Shown: positions 1-8,342 of the stretch, piece by piece
How positions within the stretch are numbered: position 1 is the stretch's first letter
Layout: the number at the start of each line of letters is the position of its first letter
Assembly (NCBI GenBank): GCA_948976265.1
Contig: CARFUA010000002.1
Coordinates: 85,199 to 149,198, forward strand
DNA length: 64,000 nt
DNA from: an uncultured Clostridia bacterium
Lineage (GTDB): Bacteria > Bacillota > Clostridia > TANB77 > CAG-508
Reading direction: 5' to 3'
Position numbers and translations under genes: made by a program
The notes under the pieces: model-generated
Told to the model about the DNA's origin: nothing
What the model saw: only the letters and a program-made list of their open reading frames with translations
Databases searched by the model: none

Positions 1-107
1 ATGCTTTTGGTATGAAATTTATATTAAGGGGAATTTCAGGGGAAAACTTTTGACTTAAGTCCTTGAAATCCCTAAATATCAATATTTATAAGTTTAAGGG
101 TGTGCGT

Positions 108-146
108 TTCGTAGCCTCGCATTCTATCCAGCTAAACTACAGGCAC
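108..146 (-). tRNA. tRNA-Arg(ACG)-like 5' half, interrupted after the anticodon loop
   Basis: Read on the minus strand this has a 7-nt acceptor arm (GTGCCTG), a D-arm that pairs, GG in the D-loop, and an anticodon loop CTACGAA with anticodon ACG. The 3' anticodon stem that should follow (CCTCG) is absent, and no T-arm or matching 3' acceptor occurs in the remaining 107 bases to the window edge. That tail folds into at least two hairpins. It may be the start of an intron (group I introns occur in bacterial tRNA anticodon loops), an insertion, or a broken copy. The gene continues or ends outside the window. Positions 147-238 show no gene. Confidence 0.5.
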
Positions 147-238
147 ATTTTTATAAATTATTTATTTTATAATTTACAAATGCCTGTCTATTATTATAAT
201 CGAATTTTTTTTAAAAGTCAATCTTTTCTTTAAAAAAA

Positions 239-1373
239 TTAATCTTTTCTATAATCAATATCACTTTTTTCATATTTTTCTGGCTCCAATCCCACCTTTT
301 TTTGCATATATTTTAATACCAATCCTATCCCAATTAATCCAACAACTCCTATAATTAGATAAGCTTCGCTTGTCGTATTATAGTTCAATAGCAAGCCTGC
401 CAAAAATGTAATAATAATTCTGAAGATAGCCTTTAACGTTTTATTCGCAGATAAAATTTTTACTCTAATATAATCATCGGTAAAATTCGTAATATATTTA
501 TTCTCCAATGTCCAATACGGTGACCTAAAAAAATGCTGAACTGCAAACATTGCTATTACAGCTATTATCGTAACCATACGATTAAGATTTAACGCAACCG
601 TTATTCCAATTATGATAAATGACACAAAAATTGGAATCGATAAAAACGCTAATGTTTTATTTCTAAATCTATTATGTATTTTATTTTGGAATTGAACCGA
701 AACACCTTGTTCTAAAGTCAATATCGCAAAAATAATTCCAAAATATTGTGGCTTTACACTTAAATCTTGTAATAAACTTTTTTCATAAGTAGAAATCATC
801 ATTAGTACACCAACAAACAACGACGTAAAAAGTAACAGTGCTTTTAATCTATGAGAATGAATCATAAATTGAAATCCCTCTTTCATATCTTTTATCGTTT
901 CCTTAACTGATGTAGGCTTCTTTTCCACAGACTCAATTTCTTCAAATCGATAAGCAATCAATACTGTAAGCATACATAATAAAGTTGACAATGTTATTGG
1001 AATATATGGATTCACCACAAATAAGTAACCAGCCATAACTGACGTAATTGCTTGTAAAATATAACTAGCTGTTGAGCCTTTCGCATCAATATTTTCCATC
1101 GAGTTTTTTCCTTTACAAATTTTGGTTGCATCATACAAAAGCGTACATTCCGAAATTTCCCAATCTTTCAATCACAATTGTCGCAGGTACCTGAAATAAT
1201 AACGCAGCCAACCCATAAACCGATTCTGCATATAATATGTCCGAAGCTTCAATTCCTTTTACTTGCGTCAAAAATAAAAACAAAATCGCCGAATAAAACA
1301 ATGGGTCCCAACCAATTCCTTTATATACTGGAAATATTCTTCGATTATATTTCATCGCAATATCTTGTCTCAT
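239..1373 (-). pseudogene. MFS transporter, decayed by internal deletion and frameshift
   Basis: The N-terminal part (start at 1373, well placed after AAGGAGAAGAAG) carries two membrane segments ending ..ATIVIERLG. The C-terminal part resumes in another frame at ..TLLYDATK, which in MFS proteins of this type lies in the loop before the fifth membrane segment. The expected third and fourth segments (about 50 residues) are missing at the junction near 1140-1170, and the frame changes there. The remaining C-terminal part has further membrane helices. This is the last gene of the cluster engB - DUF2508 - nucleotidyltransferase - MFS. Unlike the other broken frames in this window, this one has no in-frame CGG at the junction, so true decay or an assembly deletion is more likely. 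Confidence 0.7.
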
Positions 1374-1397
1374 CTTCTTCTCCTTTGTATTTTTCAT

Positions 1398-1958
1398 CTA
1401 TTTTCTATAACACTCTAGCGCCAATAATTCCTCTCTTAAATCGCCATACATGTCCCAAATTTCTTCTGGAACGTATTTTTGCCATTCTTCTCTTTTATCT
1501 TCTCTTAGATATTTTCTTAATTGCGTCGCAGAAATTTCTATTTTATCGCGTGCCACAATAACCTCTGAAAACCTTTTACTATCTTCTTCCGAAAACCAAC
1601 CTTTGCGTGACTCGTCTTTTCCATAAACCATCAAATCTGGCACAATATCATATTTTTTCTTCACCGTATCCAATATGTACTTTCCCCATTCAAAGCAAAT
1701 ATCATTTTCATTGGTCATATCATCTAATTCGCCAATTATCATATCTTCCTGATGATAAACCGCACCAATCACCTTTTTCCTTGTTTCCACTTTAAATGGA
1801 TTTCGAAAGGTTCCACTTTCCTGTGCTGAACCAACTAAAATCAACGTCTTTTTACACAATTTTCTCGCAATATCGATAATCTCCTTATGCCCTTTATGCA
1901 TTGGATGGAACCTTCCCAACACCAAGCCTACTTCAAATATTTTCTCCATTTTAACCAT
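1398..1958 (-). CDS. NMN adenylyltransferase-like nucleotidyltransferase
   Basis: A 186-residue cytidylyltransferase-fold enzyme. Near the N terminus is GRFHPMHKGH, with the HxGH nucleotide-binding motif (HKGH). Near the C terminus is ISATQLRKYL, equivalent to the ISxTxxR signature. The closest functional analogues are NadM-type nicotinamide mononucleotide adenylyltransferases that make NAD from NMN and ATP; the substrate cannot be proven from sequence alone. Two in-frame starts, MVK and MEK, lie close together with a weak AAGGG upstream, so the start is uncertain by three codons. It begins 5 bases after the DUF2508 gene and clearly belongs to the same transcript. Confidence 0.75.
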   Translation of the reverse strand: MVKMEKIFEVGLVLGRFHPMHKGHKEIIDIARKLCKKTLILVGSAQESGTFRNPFKVETRKKVIGAVYHQEDMIIGELDDMTNENDICFEWGKYILDTVKKKYDIVPDLMVYGKDESRKGWFSEEDSKRFSEVIVARDKIEISATQLRKYLREDKREEWQKYVPEEIWDMYGDLREELLALECYRK

Positions 1959-1963
1959 TTCCC

Positions 1964-2206
1964 TTACAAATAAATTCCTGTTTCAACTTTTTTAGCTTCT
2001 TGCAATAAATAGTCATATCGTGCCTCTTCTGCCTTAATTCGATACGTATAATAATCCACTAAATTTCGATCTTCAATAAATTGAATATTCTGATAATCCC
2101 TTTCTAAATTCTTTTGAACTTTTTCAAGATGACTCATCAATTCTTGATACCTATTCGCCTTTTTTTTATCCAGCACGTTCCTATCTTTCTTAAACATTTT
2201 TCCCAT
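1964..2206 (-). CDS. DUF2508 (YaaL-like) family protein
   Basis: An 80-residue, highly charged, helical protein. The segment around residues 48-72 (LVDYYTYRIKAEEARY then DYLLQEAKK) matches the conserved end of the DUF2508/YaaL family of Firmicutes, a small family of unknown function. There is no signal peptide or membrane segment. GGTGA lies before the chosen start. It sits between engB and the nucleotidyltransferase with short gaps, in the same operon. Confidence 0.7.
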   Translation of the reverse strand: MGKMFKKDRNVLDKKKANRYQELMSHLEKVQKNLERDYQNIQFIEDRNLVDYYTYRIKAEEARYDYLLQEAKKVETGIYL

Positions 2207-2245
2207 ATTTCATCACCGTTACTATTTTATGCCAAAAAAGTTTAT

Positions 2246-2828
2246 TTATACAACAAATTGCTCAATTTGTTTCCACACGTTATCTCCATAAATTTTTCTT
2301 GTCGAAGAAAAAGGCAAAATCGTACTAAACGAAATACCCAGCGTTTTTTTGATTCGTTCTACTTCTGCTTCCACTTTCGTTACTGCAATTTTATCTGCTT
2401 TATTCGTCAAAATCATAAACGGTAAATTCGAACGCAAAATGTAATCATACATGAATCTATCATCCGCTGTCGGCTCATGCCTAATATCCAATAAATGAAT
2501 CACCAAAGCAATATTTTCTCTTGTCTCCAAATATTCTTCAATATACTTTCCAGAAGTCACTTTTTCCTGTTTTGACATTTTACTAAATCCATAACCAGGC
2601 AAATCCACAAAATAAAACTTATCGTCAACATTATAAAAATTAATTAGTCTTGTTTTCCCTGGCGTATTGCTCGTCCTTGCCAAGCTTTTTCGATTCAGCA
2701 TCGTATTAATAAAAGACGATTTCCCCACATTCGATTTTCCAACCAATACAATTTCTGGCAAATTTCCTTTGGGATATTGTTTCGGTCCGCACAGCAGATA
2801 TTTCAAATTTTGGATTTTTTACAATCAT
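2246..2828 (-). CDS. engB: EngB/YsxC ribosome-biogenesis GTPase, read through one CGGA site
   Basis: GTPase of the YihA/EngB/YsxC family needed for 50S subunit maturation. G1 is GKSNVGKSS, G3 is DLPGYGFSK and G4 is TNKAD. The true start at 2828 follows GGAG with 7-base spacing and gives MIVKNPKFEISAV, the normal EngB N terminus. The frame then breaks at GTG CGG ACC. Skipping the C of CGG joins EISAV to GPKQYPKG.., matching the family's usual N-terminal length and sequence. Without this step a conventional caller starts about 14 codons late and loses the N-terminal strand. The single frame change at a CGG codon is the same as in nine other genes here. Confidence 0.85.
2786..2789 (-). other. 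CGGA +1 recoding site in engB
   Basis: Zero frame reads GTG CGG ACC. Frame is restored as GTG-(C)GGA-CCG, giving ..SAV-G-PKQYP.. Confidence 0.8.
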
Positions 2829-2859
2829 TTCAATAACTCCATTTCCTTTACATGATTGG

Positions 2860-2888
2860 TTGCATTATAATATAAAATGTGTTATAAT
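2860..2888 (+). promoter_or_regulatory. Strong sigma-A promoter of small-peptide locus 1
   Basis: TTGCAT and TATAAT separated by exactly 17 bases, about 90 bases upstream of the small ORF at 2978 and divergent from engB. Confidence 0.75.
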
Positions 2889-2976
2889 GCAAGCATTATT
2901 ATCTTGAAACTTTATTCATTCGAATAAAGAATTTCCTATTTAAACATTTTTATCAACTTTGAAAGGAGGTGATAAA

Positions 2977-2995
2977 AATGAGAAAATCAAAACAT
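2977..2995 (+). repeat. Start-codon repeat of locus 1, copy a
   Basis: Nineteen bases across the start codon; copy b at 3156-3174 differs at one base. The difference would give a G-U pair between mRNA and antisense RNA. Confidence 0.75.
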
Positions 2996-3106
2996 ACTCG
3001 AAAGAAAAAACGAAATTTACTTCGTATATCTCTACTAAAAAGTATCAAACTTATTCTTGACATTTTTAAAACATTGCTTGATATTTTTCATGAATTTTGT
3101 CCATAA
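2978..3106 (+). CDS. 42-residue basic/hydrophobic peptide, candidate type I toxin (locus 1)
   Basis: The short ORF follows a perfect Shine-Dalgarno (AAAGGAGGTGAT) at 8-base spacing and ends just before a strong terminator. The peptide begins MRKSKHTRKKKRNLLR, very basic, followed by an amphipathic or hydrophobic helix SLLKSIKLILDIFKTLLDIF. I recognise no family. The locus layout (own promoter, leader, bidirectional terminator, convergent promoter, and repeats of the leader and start-codon region beyond the terminator) is that of par/fst-like type I toxin-antitoxin modules. A second locus with the same layout lies at about 14.5-14.9 kb, and its peptide ends similarly with a hydrophobic ..IEKILNIFGF. 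Function as a toxin is inference; a secreted or regulatory peptide remains possible. Confidence 0.65.
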   Translation: MRKSKHTRKKKRNLLRISLLKSIKLILDIFKTLLDIFHEFCP

Positions 3107-3113
3107 ACAAAAG

Positions 3114-3148
3114 AAAGGTAGATAGTGCAGCAACACTATCTACCTTTT
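3114..3148. terminator. Bidirectional terminator of locus 1
   Basis: Fourteen-base perfect stem (AAAGGTAGATAGTG / CACTATCTACCTTT) with a 6-base loop, A-rich on one side and T-rich on the other, so it can stop both convergent transcripts. Confidence 0.8.
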
Positions 3149-3155
3149 AAATTTT

Positions 3156-3174
3156 AATGAAAAAATCAAAACAT
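3156..3174 (+). repeat. Start-codon repeat of locus 1, copy b (in the antisense RNA)
   Basis: Near-identical copy of the start-codon region placed beyond the terminator. It is directly followed by a copy of the leader stretch AAACATTTTTATCA found at about 2942-2955. Confidence 0.75.
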
Positions 3175-3192
3175 TTTTTATCATATAGTTAT

Positions 3193-3220
3193 ATTATACC
3201 CTAATTTTTCATTTTGTCAA
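3193..3220 (-). promoter_or_regulatory. Consensus promoter of antisense RNA, locus 1
   Basis: Perfect TTGACA and TATAAT with 16-base spacing, just downstream of the serS stop codon and pointing at the shared terminator. Confidence 0.75.
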
Positions 3221-3227
3221 TATTTTT

Positions 3228-4514
3228 TTATTTTTTCGGTTCCAATTTTTTCTTTCCACCCATATATTTCCAAAGCACTTCTGGAATATCCACACTTCCA
3301 TCTTCGTTATAATGATTTTCCAAAAAGCTAATTAACATTCTTGGTGGCGCTACAACCGTATTATTCAACGTATGTGGCAAATAATTTTCCTTCTCGCCCT
3401 TCACACGAATTCCTAGACGTCTACTTTGTGCATCTGTCAAATTCGAACAACTTCCCACTTCAAAATATTTTTGTTGTCTTGGGCTCCAAGCTTCCACATC
3501 CACACTTTTTGCCTTCAAATCCGCCAAATCACCACTACAACATTCCAATGTTCTCACAGGAATTTCCAAACTTCTAAACAATTCTACTGTATACTGCCAC
3601 ATCTTGTCATACCATTCATAACTCTCATCTGGTTCGCACACTACAATCATTTCCTGTTTCTCAAATTGATGAATTCGATATACGCCTCTTTCTTCAATTC
3701 CATGCGCCCCTTTTTCCTTTCTGAAACAAGGAGAATATGAAGTCATCGTATACGGTAACTCTTCTTTTTTAAGTAATTGTCCTTTAAATTTCCCAATCAT
3801 CGAATGTTCACTTGTGCCGATTAAATATAAATCTTCGCCTTCGATTTTATACATCATGGCATCCATTTCTTCAAAACTCATTACACCTGTTACCACATCA
3901 GAACGAATCATAAATGGCGGAATACAATACGTAAATCCTTTTTCAATCATAAAATCGCGCGCATACGTGATAATCGCAGAATGAAGCTGAGCCACCTCTC
4001 CCATTAAATAATAAAATCCATTTCCCGCAACACGACGTGCTGAATCTAAATCCAAACCACACAAACGCTCCATAATTTCCGCATGATAGGGAATTTCGTA
4101 ATCTGGCTTAGTTGGTTCTCCATATTTTTGCACTTCCACATTTTCGCTATCATCTTTTCCAATCGGAACCGATTCATGCATCATGTTTGGAATTTTCATC
4201 ATAATGCTATTTACTTTTTCGCGATATTCATTTTCCAATTTTTCGTTTTGTTCAAGTTCTTCGTTAATTGCATTTACTTTTTCCTTGATTTCTTCTGCCG
4301 CATCTTTTTTTCCTTCACGCATCAAATTCCCAATTTCTTTGCTCAAATTGTTTCTTTGATTACGCATTTCATCGCCTTTTACAATTAATTCTCTTGCTTT
4401 TTTATCCAATTCAATCACTTCATCCACCAAATCTACTTTATGCATTTGGAATTTCTTTTGGATATTTTCCCTGACAACTTCAGGATTTTCTCTTAAAAAT
4501 TTAATATCTATCAT
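3228..4514 (-). CDS. serS: Seryl-tRNA synthetase
   Basis: Class II synthetase that charges tRNA-Ser, 428 residues, normal length. The N-terminal 110 residues form the tRNA-binding coiled coil. Motif 2 is FRKEKGAHGIEERGVYRIHQ with the class II FRxE. The motif 3 region NNTVVAPPRMLISFLEN keeps the arginine but is a variant of the more usual GSGLAVGRTL form. The C-terminal PEVLWKYMGG is typical. AAAGGAG precedes the start. It is preceded by the DUF1653 gene and both lie behind a T-box with a serine specifier. Confidence 0.95.
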   Translation of the reverse strand: MIDIKFLRENPEVVRENIQKKFQMHKVDLVDEVIELDKKARELIVKGDEMRNQRNNLSKEIGNLMREGKKDAAEEIKEKVNAINEELEQNEKLENEYREKVNSIMMKIPNMMHESVPIGKDDSENVEVQKYGEPTKPDYEIPYHAEIMERLCGLDLDSARRVAGNGFYYLMGEVAQLHSAIITYARDFMIEKGFTYCIPPFMIRSDVVTGVMSFEEMDAMMYKIEGEDLYLIGTSEHSMIGKFKGQLLKKEELPYTMTSYSPCFRKEKGAHGIEERGVYRIHQFEKQEMIVVCEPDESYEWYDKMWQYTVELFRSLEIPVRTLECCSGDLADLKAKSVDVEAWSPRQQKYFEVGSCSNLTDAQSRRLGIRVKGEKENYLPHTLNNTVVAPPRMLISFLENHYNEDGSVDIPEVLWKYMGGKKKLEPKK

Positions 4515-4544
4515 AATTTCTCCTTTCTATATTTAATCTCTAAT

Positions 4545-4802
4545 TTATTTGGTATAATCTTTTTGTAAATCTTCTATCAATTCAAATCGATGTTTTTGAC
4601 CTGTAATGTTATCTGGTCTTTGTGGAATTTCTTCTAAAAACATCTTTTCAGGTCTTATCCAAATCATACAATCGGTTCTATCATAAATCGGTTTGTAAAC
4701 AACCATTCTTTCCTTTGTTTCTGAATCCAATGCAATATTTTCCACAAAATAATAATTTCCTTTAAAATGACGATAAATTTTCCCAATTTTTACTTTTTCC
4801 AT
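4545..4802 (-). CDS. DUF1653 family protein
   Basis: An 85-residue protein with the family signature: GKIYRHFKGNYYFVENIA, then SETKERMVVYKPIY, then IWIRPEKMFLEEI and a terminal RFELIE. DUF1653 proteins are small, single-domain and of unknown function. GGAGG lies before the start. As the first gene behind the serine T-box it is co-induced with serS when tRNA-Ser is uncharged. Confidence 0.8.
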   Translation of the reverse strand: MEKVKIGKIYRHFKGNYYFVENIALDSETKERMVVYKPIYDRTDCMIWIRPEKMFLEEIPQRPDNITGQKHRFELIEDLQKDYTK

Positions 4803-4828
4803 AATTTTTCCTCCTATTATTAATATGC

Positions 4829-5035
4829 AAAAAATCCCCTATGCAAAATTGCATAAGGGCGTTATAGACGCGGTACCACCTTAATTTATTACTCTTTTAA
4901 TTGCGATAACCTGCAATCACTCGGTCTAGTTTTCTAGAAGCTTCCCTTAAGTAGATTTCATAAACCGTTTTTATCTGCTTTCCAGCAACCGCAGACTCTC
5001 TTTAAAAAACACATTTTATTACTTAGCTTAAGGTC
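4829..5035 (-). promoter_or_regulatory. T-box riboswitch, serine specifier (UCU)
   Basis: Minus-strand leader with the base helix CCTTAAG/CTTAAGG, the AGTA element, a stem I specifier loop GAAATCTA with the serine codon TCT (4953-4955), the T-box sequence AAGGTGGTACCGCG that pairs with the uncharged tRNA end, and an intrinsic terminator (CCCTTATGCAATTTTGCATAGGGG then T-run). It controls DUF1653-serS by antitermination. Confidence 0.9.
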
Positions 5036-5097
5036 AAATGCTAATTTTTATTATAATATCATACAAATTTTATTTTGTCAAGTTACTCATCAATATT

Positions 5098-5320
5098 TTT
5101 TAAAATATCTAAAAATTATTTCCTGCCATTTTACCCTCTTACTTGTGTATTATGTATCCTTCTCATTTTTTAGAGCCTTTTTGAGCCTCTCAGCGCTTCA
5201 TCTAAATTTCATTTTCCCTCAGACCACCTATTTTTATGCCTCTAAAAAAATCAGAAAAATACCATAAATTGATTTATTTTCAATTTTAGTCATTTATCCT
5301 TAAATTTTCAATAAACTATC
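5098..5320 (+). repeat. Dispersed noncoding repeat, copy 1
   Basis: Shares with 23398-23620 and the reverse strand of 58545-58770 a series of blocks: CTAAAAATTATT, a TATGTATAC-like block, CCTCTAAAAAAnTCAGAAAAATACC and TCATTTATCnTTAAA. No coding capacity is seen. It fills the gap between the T-box leader and the zinc-ribbon gene. Confidence 0.7.
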
Positions 5321-5373
5321 GTATTTTTCCTCTCATACGTTTTCCTTTCAATTTATATGGGGAACAAAACAAA

Positions 5374-5398
5374 AAAACGATGGCAAATCCATCGTTTT
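5374..5398 (-). terminator. Terminator of the efp / zinc-ribbon operon
   Basis: Stem AAAACGATGG / CCATCGTTTT just downstream of the zinc-ribbon gene. Confidence 0.7.
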
Positions 5399-5412
5399 TA
5401 TATCGTTCATTA

Positions 5413-5796
5413 TTACATATCATCCTCAAAATTTCCCCAGTCCAATTCAATAATATTCTTGCAATCTGGGCATTTGATTTCTTTTTTGGTATTGTCAAAT
5501 TCTATAAAAAAGTGGGTGTTACAATAAGGACATTTAATTGGTTCTAAATCTGTTTCTTCTTCATCACTATCTTGGAATATCTCATTATCTATTTTTTGCA
5601 TCGCAATCTCTAAACCATCTAATCGATTTTCAAATATCGCAATTTTCTGCTTATACACAGACTCCAATTTTTCCAATTCATTCAAATATTCCATCGTTAA
5701 TTCTGTAATTTGTGATTTTGCATAAATCAAATCTTTTTTACTCTCCAAATTCCCTTCCAAATTTTTAATAACTTCCTTAAACTTTTTATTTAACAT
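5413..5796 (-). CDS. CD1247-like coiled-coil zinc-ribbon protein
   Basis: About 127 residues from the chosen start MLNKKFKEV, which follows GGAGGGGAAGG. Residues 1-75 are a charged coiled coil. The C-terminal third has CPYC and CPDC knuckles typical of a zinc ribbon, then an acidic tail. This architecture, directly downstream of efp, matches a clostridial family annotated as CD1247 N-terminal domain protein, of unknown function. It starts about 30 bases after the efp stop and is closed by a terminator. Confidence 0.65.
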   Translation of the reverse strand: MLNKKFKEVIKNLEGNLESKKDLIYAKSQITELTMEYLNELEKLESVYKQKIAIFENRLDGLEIAMQKIDNEIFQDSDEEETDLEPIKCPYCNTHFFIEFDNTKKEIKCPDCKNIIELDWGNFEDDM

Positions 5797-5826
5797 TAAC
5801 AATCCTTCCCCTCCTGACAATCTAAG

Positions 5827-6393
5827 TTAGATTCTTTCCATATATTGACCTGTTCTCGTATCAATTCTAATTTTGTCACCAATATTTACAAATAATGGAA
5901 CTGAAATTTCTAAGCCATTTTCTAATGTTGCTGGTTTTCCTGAAGTTGTTGTTGTATTTCCACTAAATCCAGGTTCTGTATAAGTAACTTCTAATTCCAC
6001 AAACATTGGTGGTTCCACAGCAAATACCTTGCCTTTAAATGATAACATCGTTACATTCATATTTTCTTTAATATATTTCAATGCATCACCAATTTGTTCT
6101 GCATTTAATGGCATTTGGTCATACGTGTTGTTATCCATGAAATAATATAATTCGCCATCATTGTATAAATATTGCATATCTCTTTTTTCAATTTCCGCAC
6201 CTTGTAATTTTTCAGATGGATTAAAAGTTCTTTCTAAAACCGCTCCTGTGATTACATTTTTCATTTTTACACGAACAAATGCAGCTCCTTTTCCAGGTTT
6301 TACATGTTGAAATTCAACTACTCTAAATACATTACTATCTAATTCAAATGTTGTTCCATTTCTTAAATCTCCAGCCATATATACATCAGCCAT
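5827..6393 (-). CDS. efp: Elongation factor P
   Basis: Three-domain, 188-residue EF-P that rescues ribosomes stalled at polyproline. The KOW-like N-terminal domain has the loop KPGKGAAF whose lysine is the usual modification site; the C-terminal end [16 protein letters not shown] is canonical. GAGGT precedes the start. The cluster with a M24 peptidase upstream and a zinc-ribbon gene downstream is common in Clostridia. Confidence 0.95.
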   Translation of the reverse strand: MADVYMAGDLRNGTTFELDSNVFRVVEFQHVKPGKGAAFVRVKMKNVITGAVLERTFNPSEKLQGAEIEKRDMQYLYNDGELYYFMDNNTYDQMPLNAEQIGDALKYIKENMNVTMLSFKGKVFAVEPPMFVELEVTYTEPGFSGNTTTTSGKPATLENGLEISVPLFVNIGDKIRIDTRTGQYMERI

Positions 6394-6479
6394 AATTTTT
6401 ACCTCATTTCTTTCATTTATTTTAACTTTTTGATTATATCATAAAGCATTCTATAAATCAAGTATTTTTCCATTAATTC

Positions 6480-7550
6480 CTATCTTTTGAGTGAAATGAT
6501 ACTATCATTTTTTCCAGATTTGCCCAATTTTATACAGGAATCTTTTGTAATTTGATAGGTATCTTCCAGGCGAATTCCAAATTTTCCCGCTTTATAAACA
6601 CCTGGCTCAATCGCAATAACGAAATTTTCTTTTAAATGCACATCCATTTTAGAACTTAAAAATGGCTCTTCATGAATTTCCATCCCTACGCCATGCCCAA
6701 AACTATGCATTACACTAAAGTTCTTCAAATGATAATCAGTTTCTCTATCTTTTATTACTTGTTTTAAATTGACGCCATTTTTAAAAGCATTCACGATTTT
6801 TTGTTGCTGTTCTAGCACAAACTGATAGCTATCCTCATACTCATTTTTTCTATAATCCACAAATATAACTCTCGAAAAATCAGAACAATAGCCTTTATAA
6901 CGCGCTCCCATATCCAACTGGATTATATCGCCAGATTGCAATTGACGATTCGTTGGTACAGCATGTGGCATCGAAGTATTTTCGCCAAAAGCTACAATCG
7001 TATCAAACGCCAATCCATCTGCCCCATGTTGAATCATAAATTTCTCAATCTCAAAACTTAATTCCTTTTCAGTCATACCATATCTTAAACTATTTTTTAC
7101 AAATTCAAATGTATCATCTGTTATTTCGCAAGCTTTTTGAATATAGGAAATCTCTGTCTCGTCTTTTACCATTCTATGATTTTCAATCATTCCTTCTGTT
7201 TCAACTAAGTTGACTTGATACGTTTGCAAATACTTTTTATAAATTTCATACGTTACATATTTTTCCTCAAAACCAATATCATTCGCACACATAAAAAACA
7301 CTTCATAATCATATTTACTCATATTTTTTACATCGTATGCCACAATTTCATCCTCAATTGTCAGTTTGTGATTCACACTTTCAATATAACGCGAATCTGT
7401 CAAAAATACATTTTCTTTTGGCGCAATTACCAAAATTCCCTCTTCTTCTAAGCCTGTCAAATACCTGACATTAATTGGGTTAGACACAATCATGCCTTCC
7501 AATTCCATGGATTTTAATTGATCCCTAAGCCACTTAATTCGTATATTCAT
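6480..7550 (-). CDS. M24 family Xaa-Pro aminopeptidase
   Basis: About 356 residues from the start MNIRIKWLRD, chosen because GGAGGTGTTT directly precedes it. The N-terminal creatinase-like domain is followed by a pita-bread domain with metal ligands in GARYKGYCSDFSR, HSFGHGVGMEIHE, IEPGVY and GIRLEDT. It removes N-terminal residues next to proline and is predicted cytoplasmic. It lies 86 bases upstream of efp and immediately after the prepilin peptidase gene. Confidence 0.9.
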   Translation of the reverse strand: MNIRIKWLRDQLKSMELEGMIVSNPINVRYLTGLEEEGILVIAPKENVFLTDSRYIESVNHKLTIEDEIVAYDVKNMSKYDYEVFFMCANDIGFEEKYVTYEIYKKYLQTYQVNLVETEGMIENHRMVKDETEISYIQKACEITDDTFEFVKNSLRYGMTEKELSFEIEKFMIQHGADGLAFDTIVAFGENTSMPHAVPTNRQLQSGDIIQLDMGARYKGYCSDFSRVIFVDYRKNEYEDSYQFVLEQQQKIVNAFKNGVNLKQVIKDRETDYHLKNFSVMHSFGHGVGMEIHEEPFLSSKMDVHLKENFVIAIEPGVYKAGKFGIRLEDTYQITKDSCIKLGKSGKNDSIISLKR

Positions 7551-7562
7551 AAACACCTCCAT

Positions 7563-8339
7563 TTATAGGATACTCAAAATCTTATCACTAATTACCTTAC
7601 AAATCAGCATAAACCATATAAATACAGCATTGGCTGGTAAAAATATACACGCAATCGCACTCATCACCAAAAAAGGTCCAAATGGCATGTATTCATCATC
7701 ACTTTTTAAAATTGCATTTCTAACAATCAATACCAAAATAGAAATGATGGCTCCTATAAAAAATGCCAACAATGAAATCTGAGCAATTACACTCACTCCA
7801 TAATATAAGCCAATCGCTCCCATAAATTTTACATCGCCTAATCCCATTGCTTCTTTGCCAGCAATTAAACCACCAAGCAATGTAATCAGTCCAAAAATTC
7901 CTGCACCTGTCAGCATGCCAAGTAACATATCTTTTGCCATATTTAGATTATTAATTCCATAAATAAAAGTAAATAGTAAACCAATTTCAAAAATTGTTAA
8001 ATTTAATCGGTTTGGTAATATTCTATGCTTTAAATCAATCATAAAAGAACTCACTAACATCGGCATCAAAACCATAAATTTAATTAAATCTAAATTCTGC
8101 ATGAAAGTATCGCCAATTCCAAAATGATATAAAAGCGCTAGATATAGCAAAACCATAATGATTCTAGTAAGATAACTTTTCTCAATTCCTTCTTTATTCT
8201 CTTTAACATAATCTTTTGAAAAAATTTTCTTATCTTCTGGTAACCTTACATTCATCCAAGCAACTAATTTTCCAACCACTAATGCTAAAATTCCAAATGC
8301 TACATATACTAAAATGTGTACATTATTATGATCATACAT
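7563..8339 (-). CDS. A24 family prepilin peptidase
   Basis: Polytopic membrane protein of 258 residues. The two catalytic aspartates are in FMIDLKHRILPN (D at about 101) and in GLGDVKFMGAIGL. It cleaves and methylates type IV pilin-like precursors. The usual N-terminal cytoplasmic domain with zinc cysteines is missing, as in short Firmicute forms. The pseudopilin-like gene at 46.6 kb encodes a plausible substrate. Confidence 0.85.
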   Translation of the reverse strand: MYDHNNVHILVYVAFGILALVVGKLVAWMNVRLPEDKKIFSKDYVKENKEGIEKSYLTRIIMVLLYLALLYHFGIGDTFMQNLDLIKFMVLMPMLVSSFMIDLKHRILPNRLNLTIFEIGLLFTFIYGINNLNMAKDMLLGMLTGAGIFGLITLLGGLIAGKEAMGLGDVKFMGAIGLYYGVSVIAQISLLAFFIGAIISILVLIVRNAILKSDDEYMPFGPFLVMSAIACIFLPANAVFIWFMLICKVISDKILSIL

Positions 8340-8342
8340 TTT

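Larger units (their letters stand above)
3114..3186 (-). ncRNA. Predicted antitoxin-like antisense RNA of locus 1
   Basis: Transcript of about 70 bases expected from the promoter at 3193-3220 to the shared terminator. It would carry the complement of the start-codon and leader repeats and so could pair with the peptide mRNA at its ribosome binding region as well as at the terminator. Confidence 0.55.

Noticed and set aside
3193..3220. The TTGACA/TATAAT after serS as the engB promoter
   Set aside because: A strong terminator lies between it and engB, and the same promoter-terminator design recurs at locus 2 where no engB-like gene follows.
5098..5320. CRISPR or IS element at the dispersed repeat
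   Set aside because: No short regularly spaced repeats, no transposase gene and no clear terminal inverted repeats are visible.
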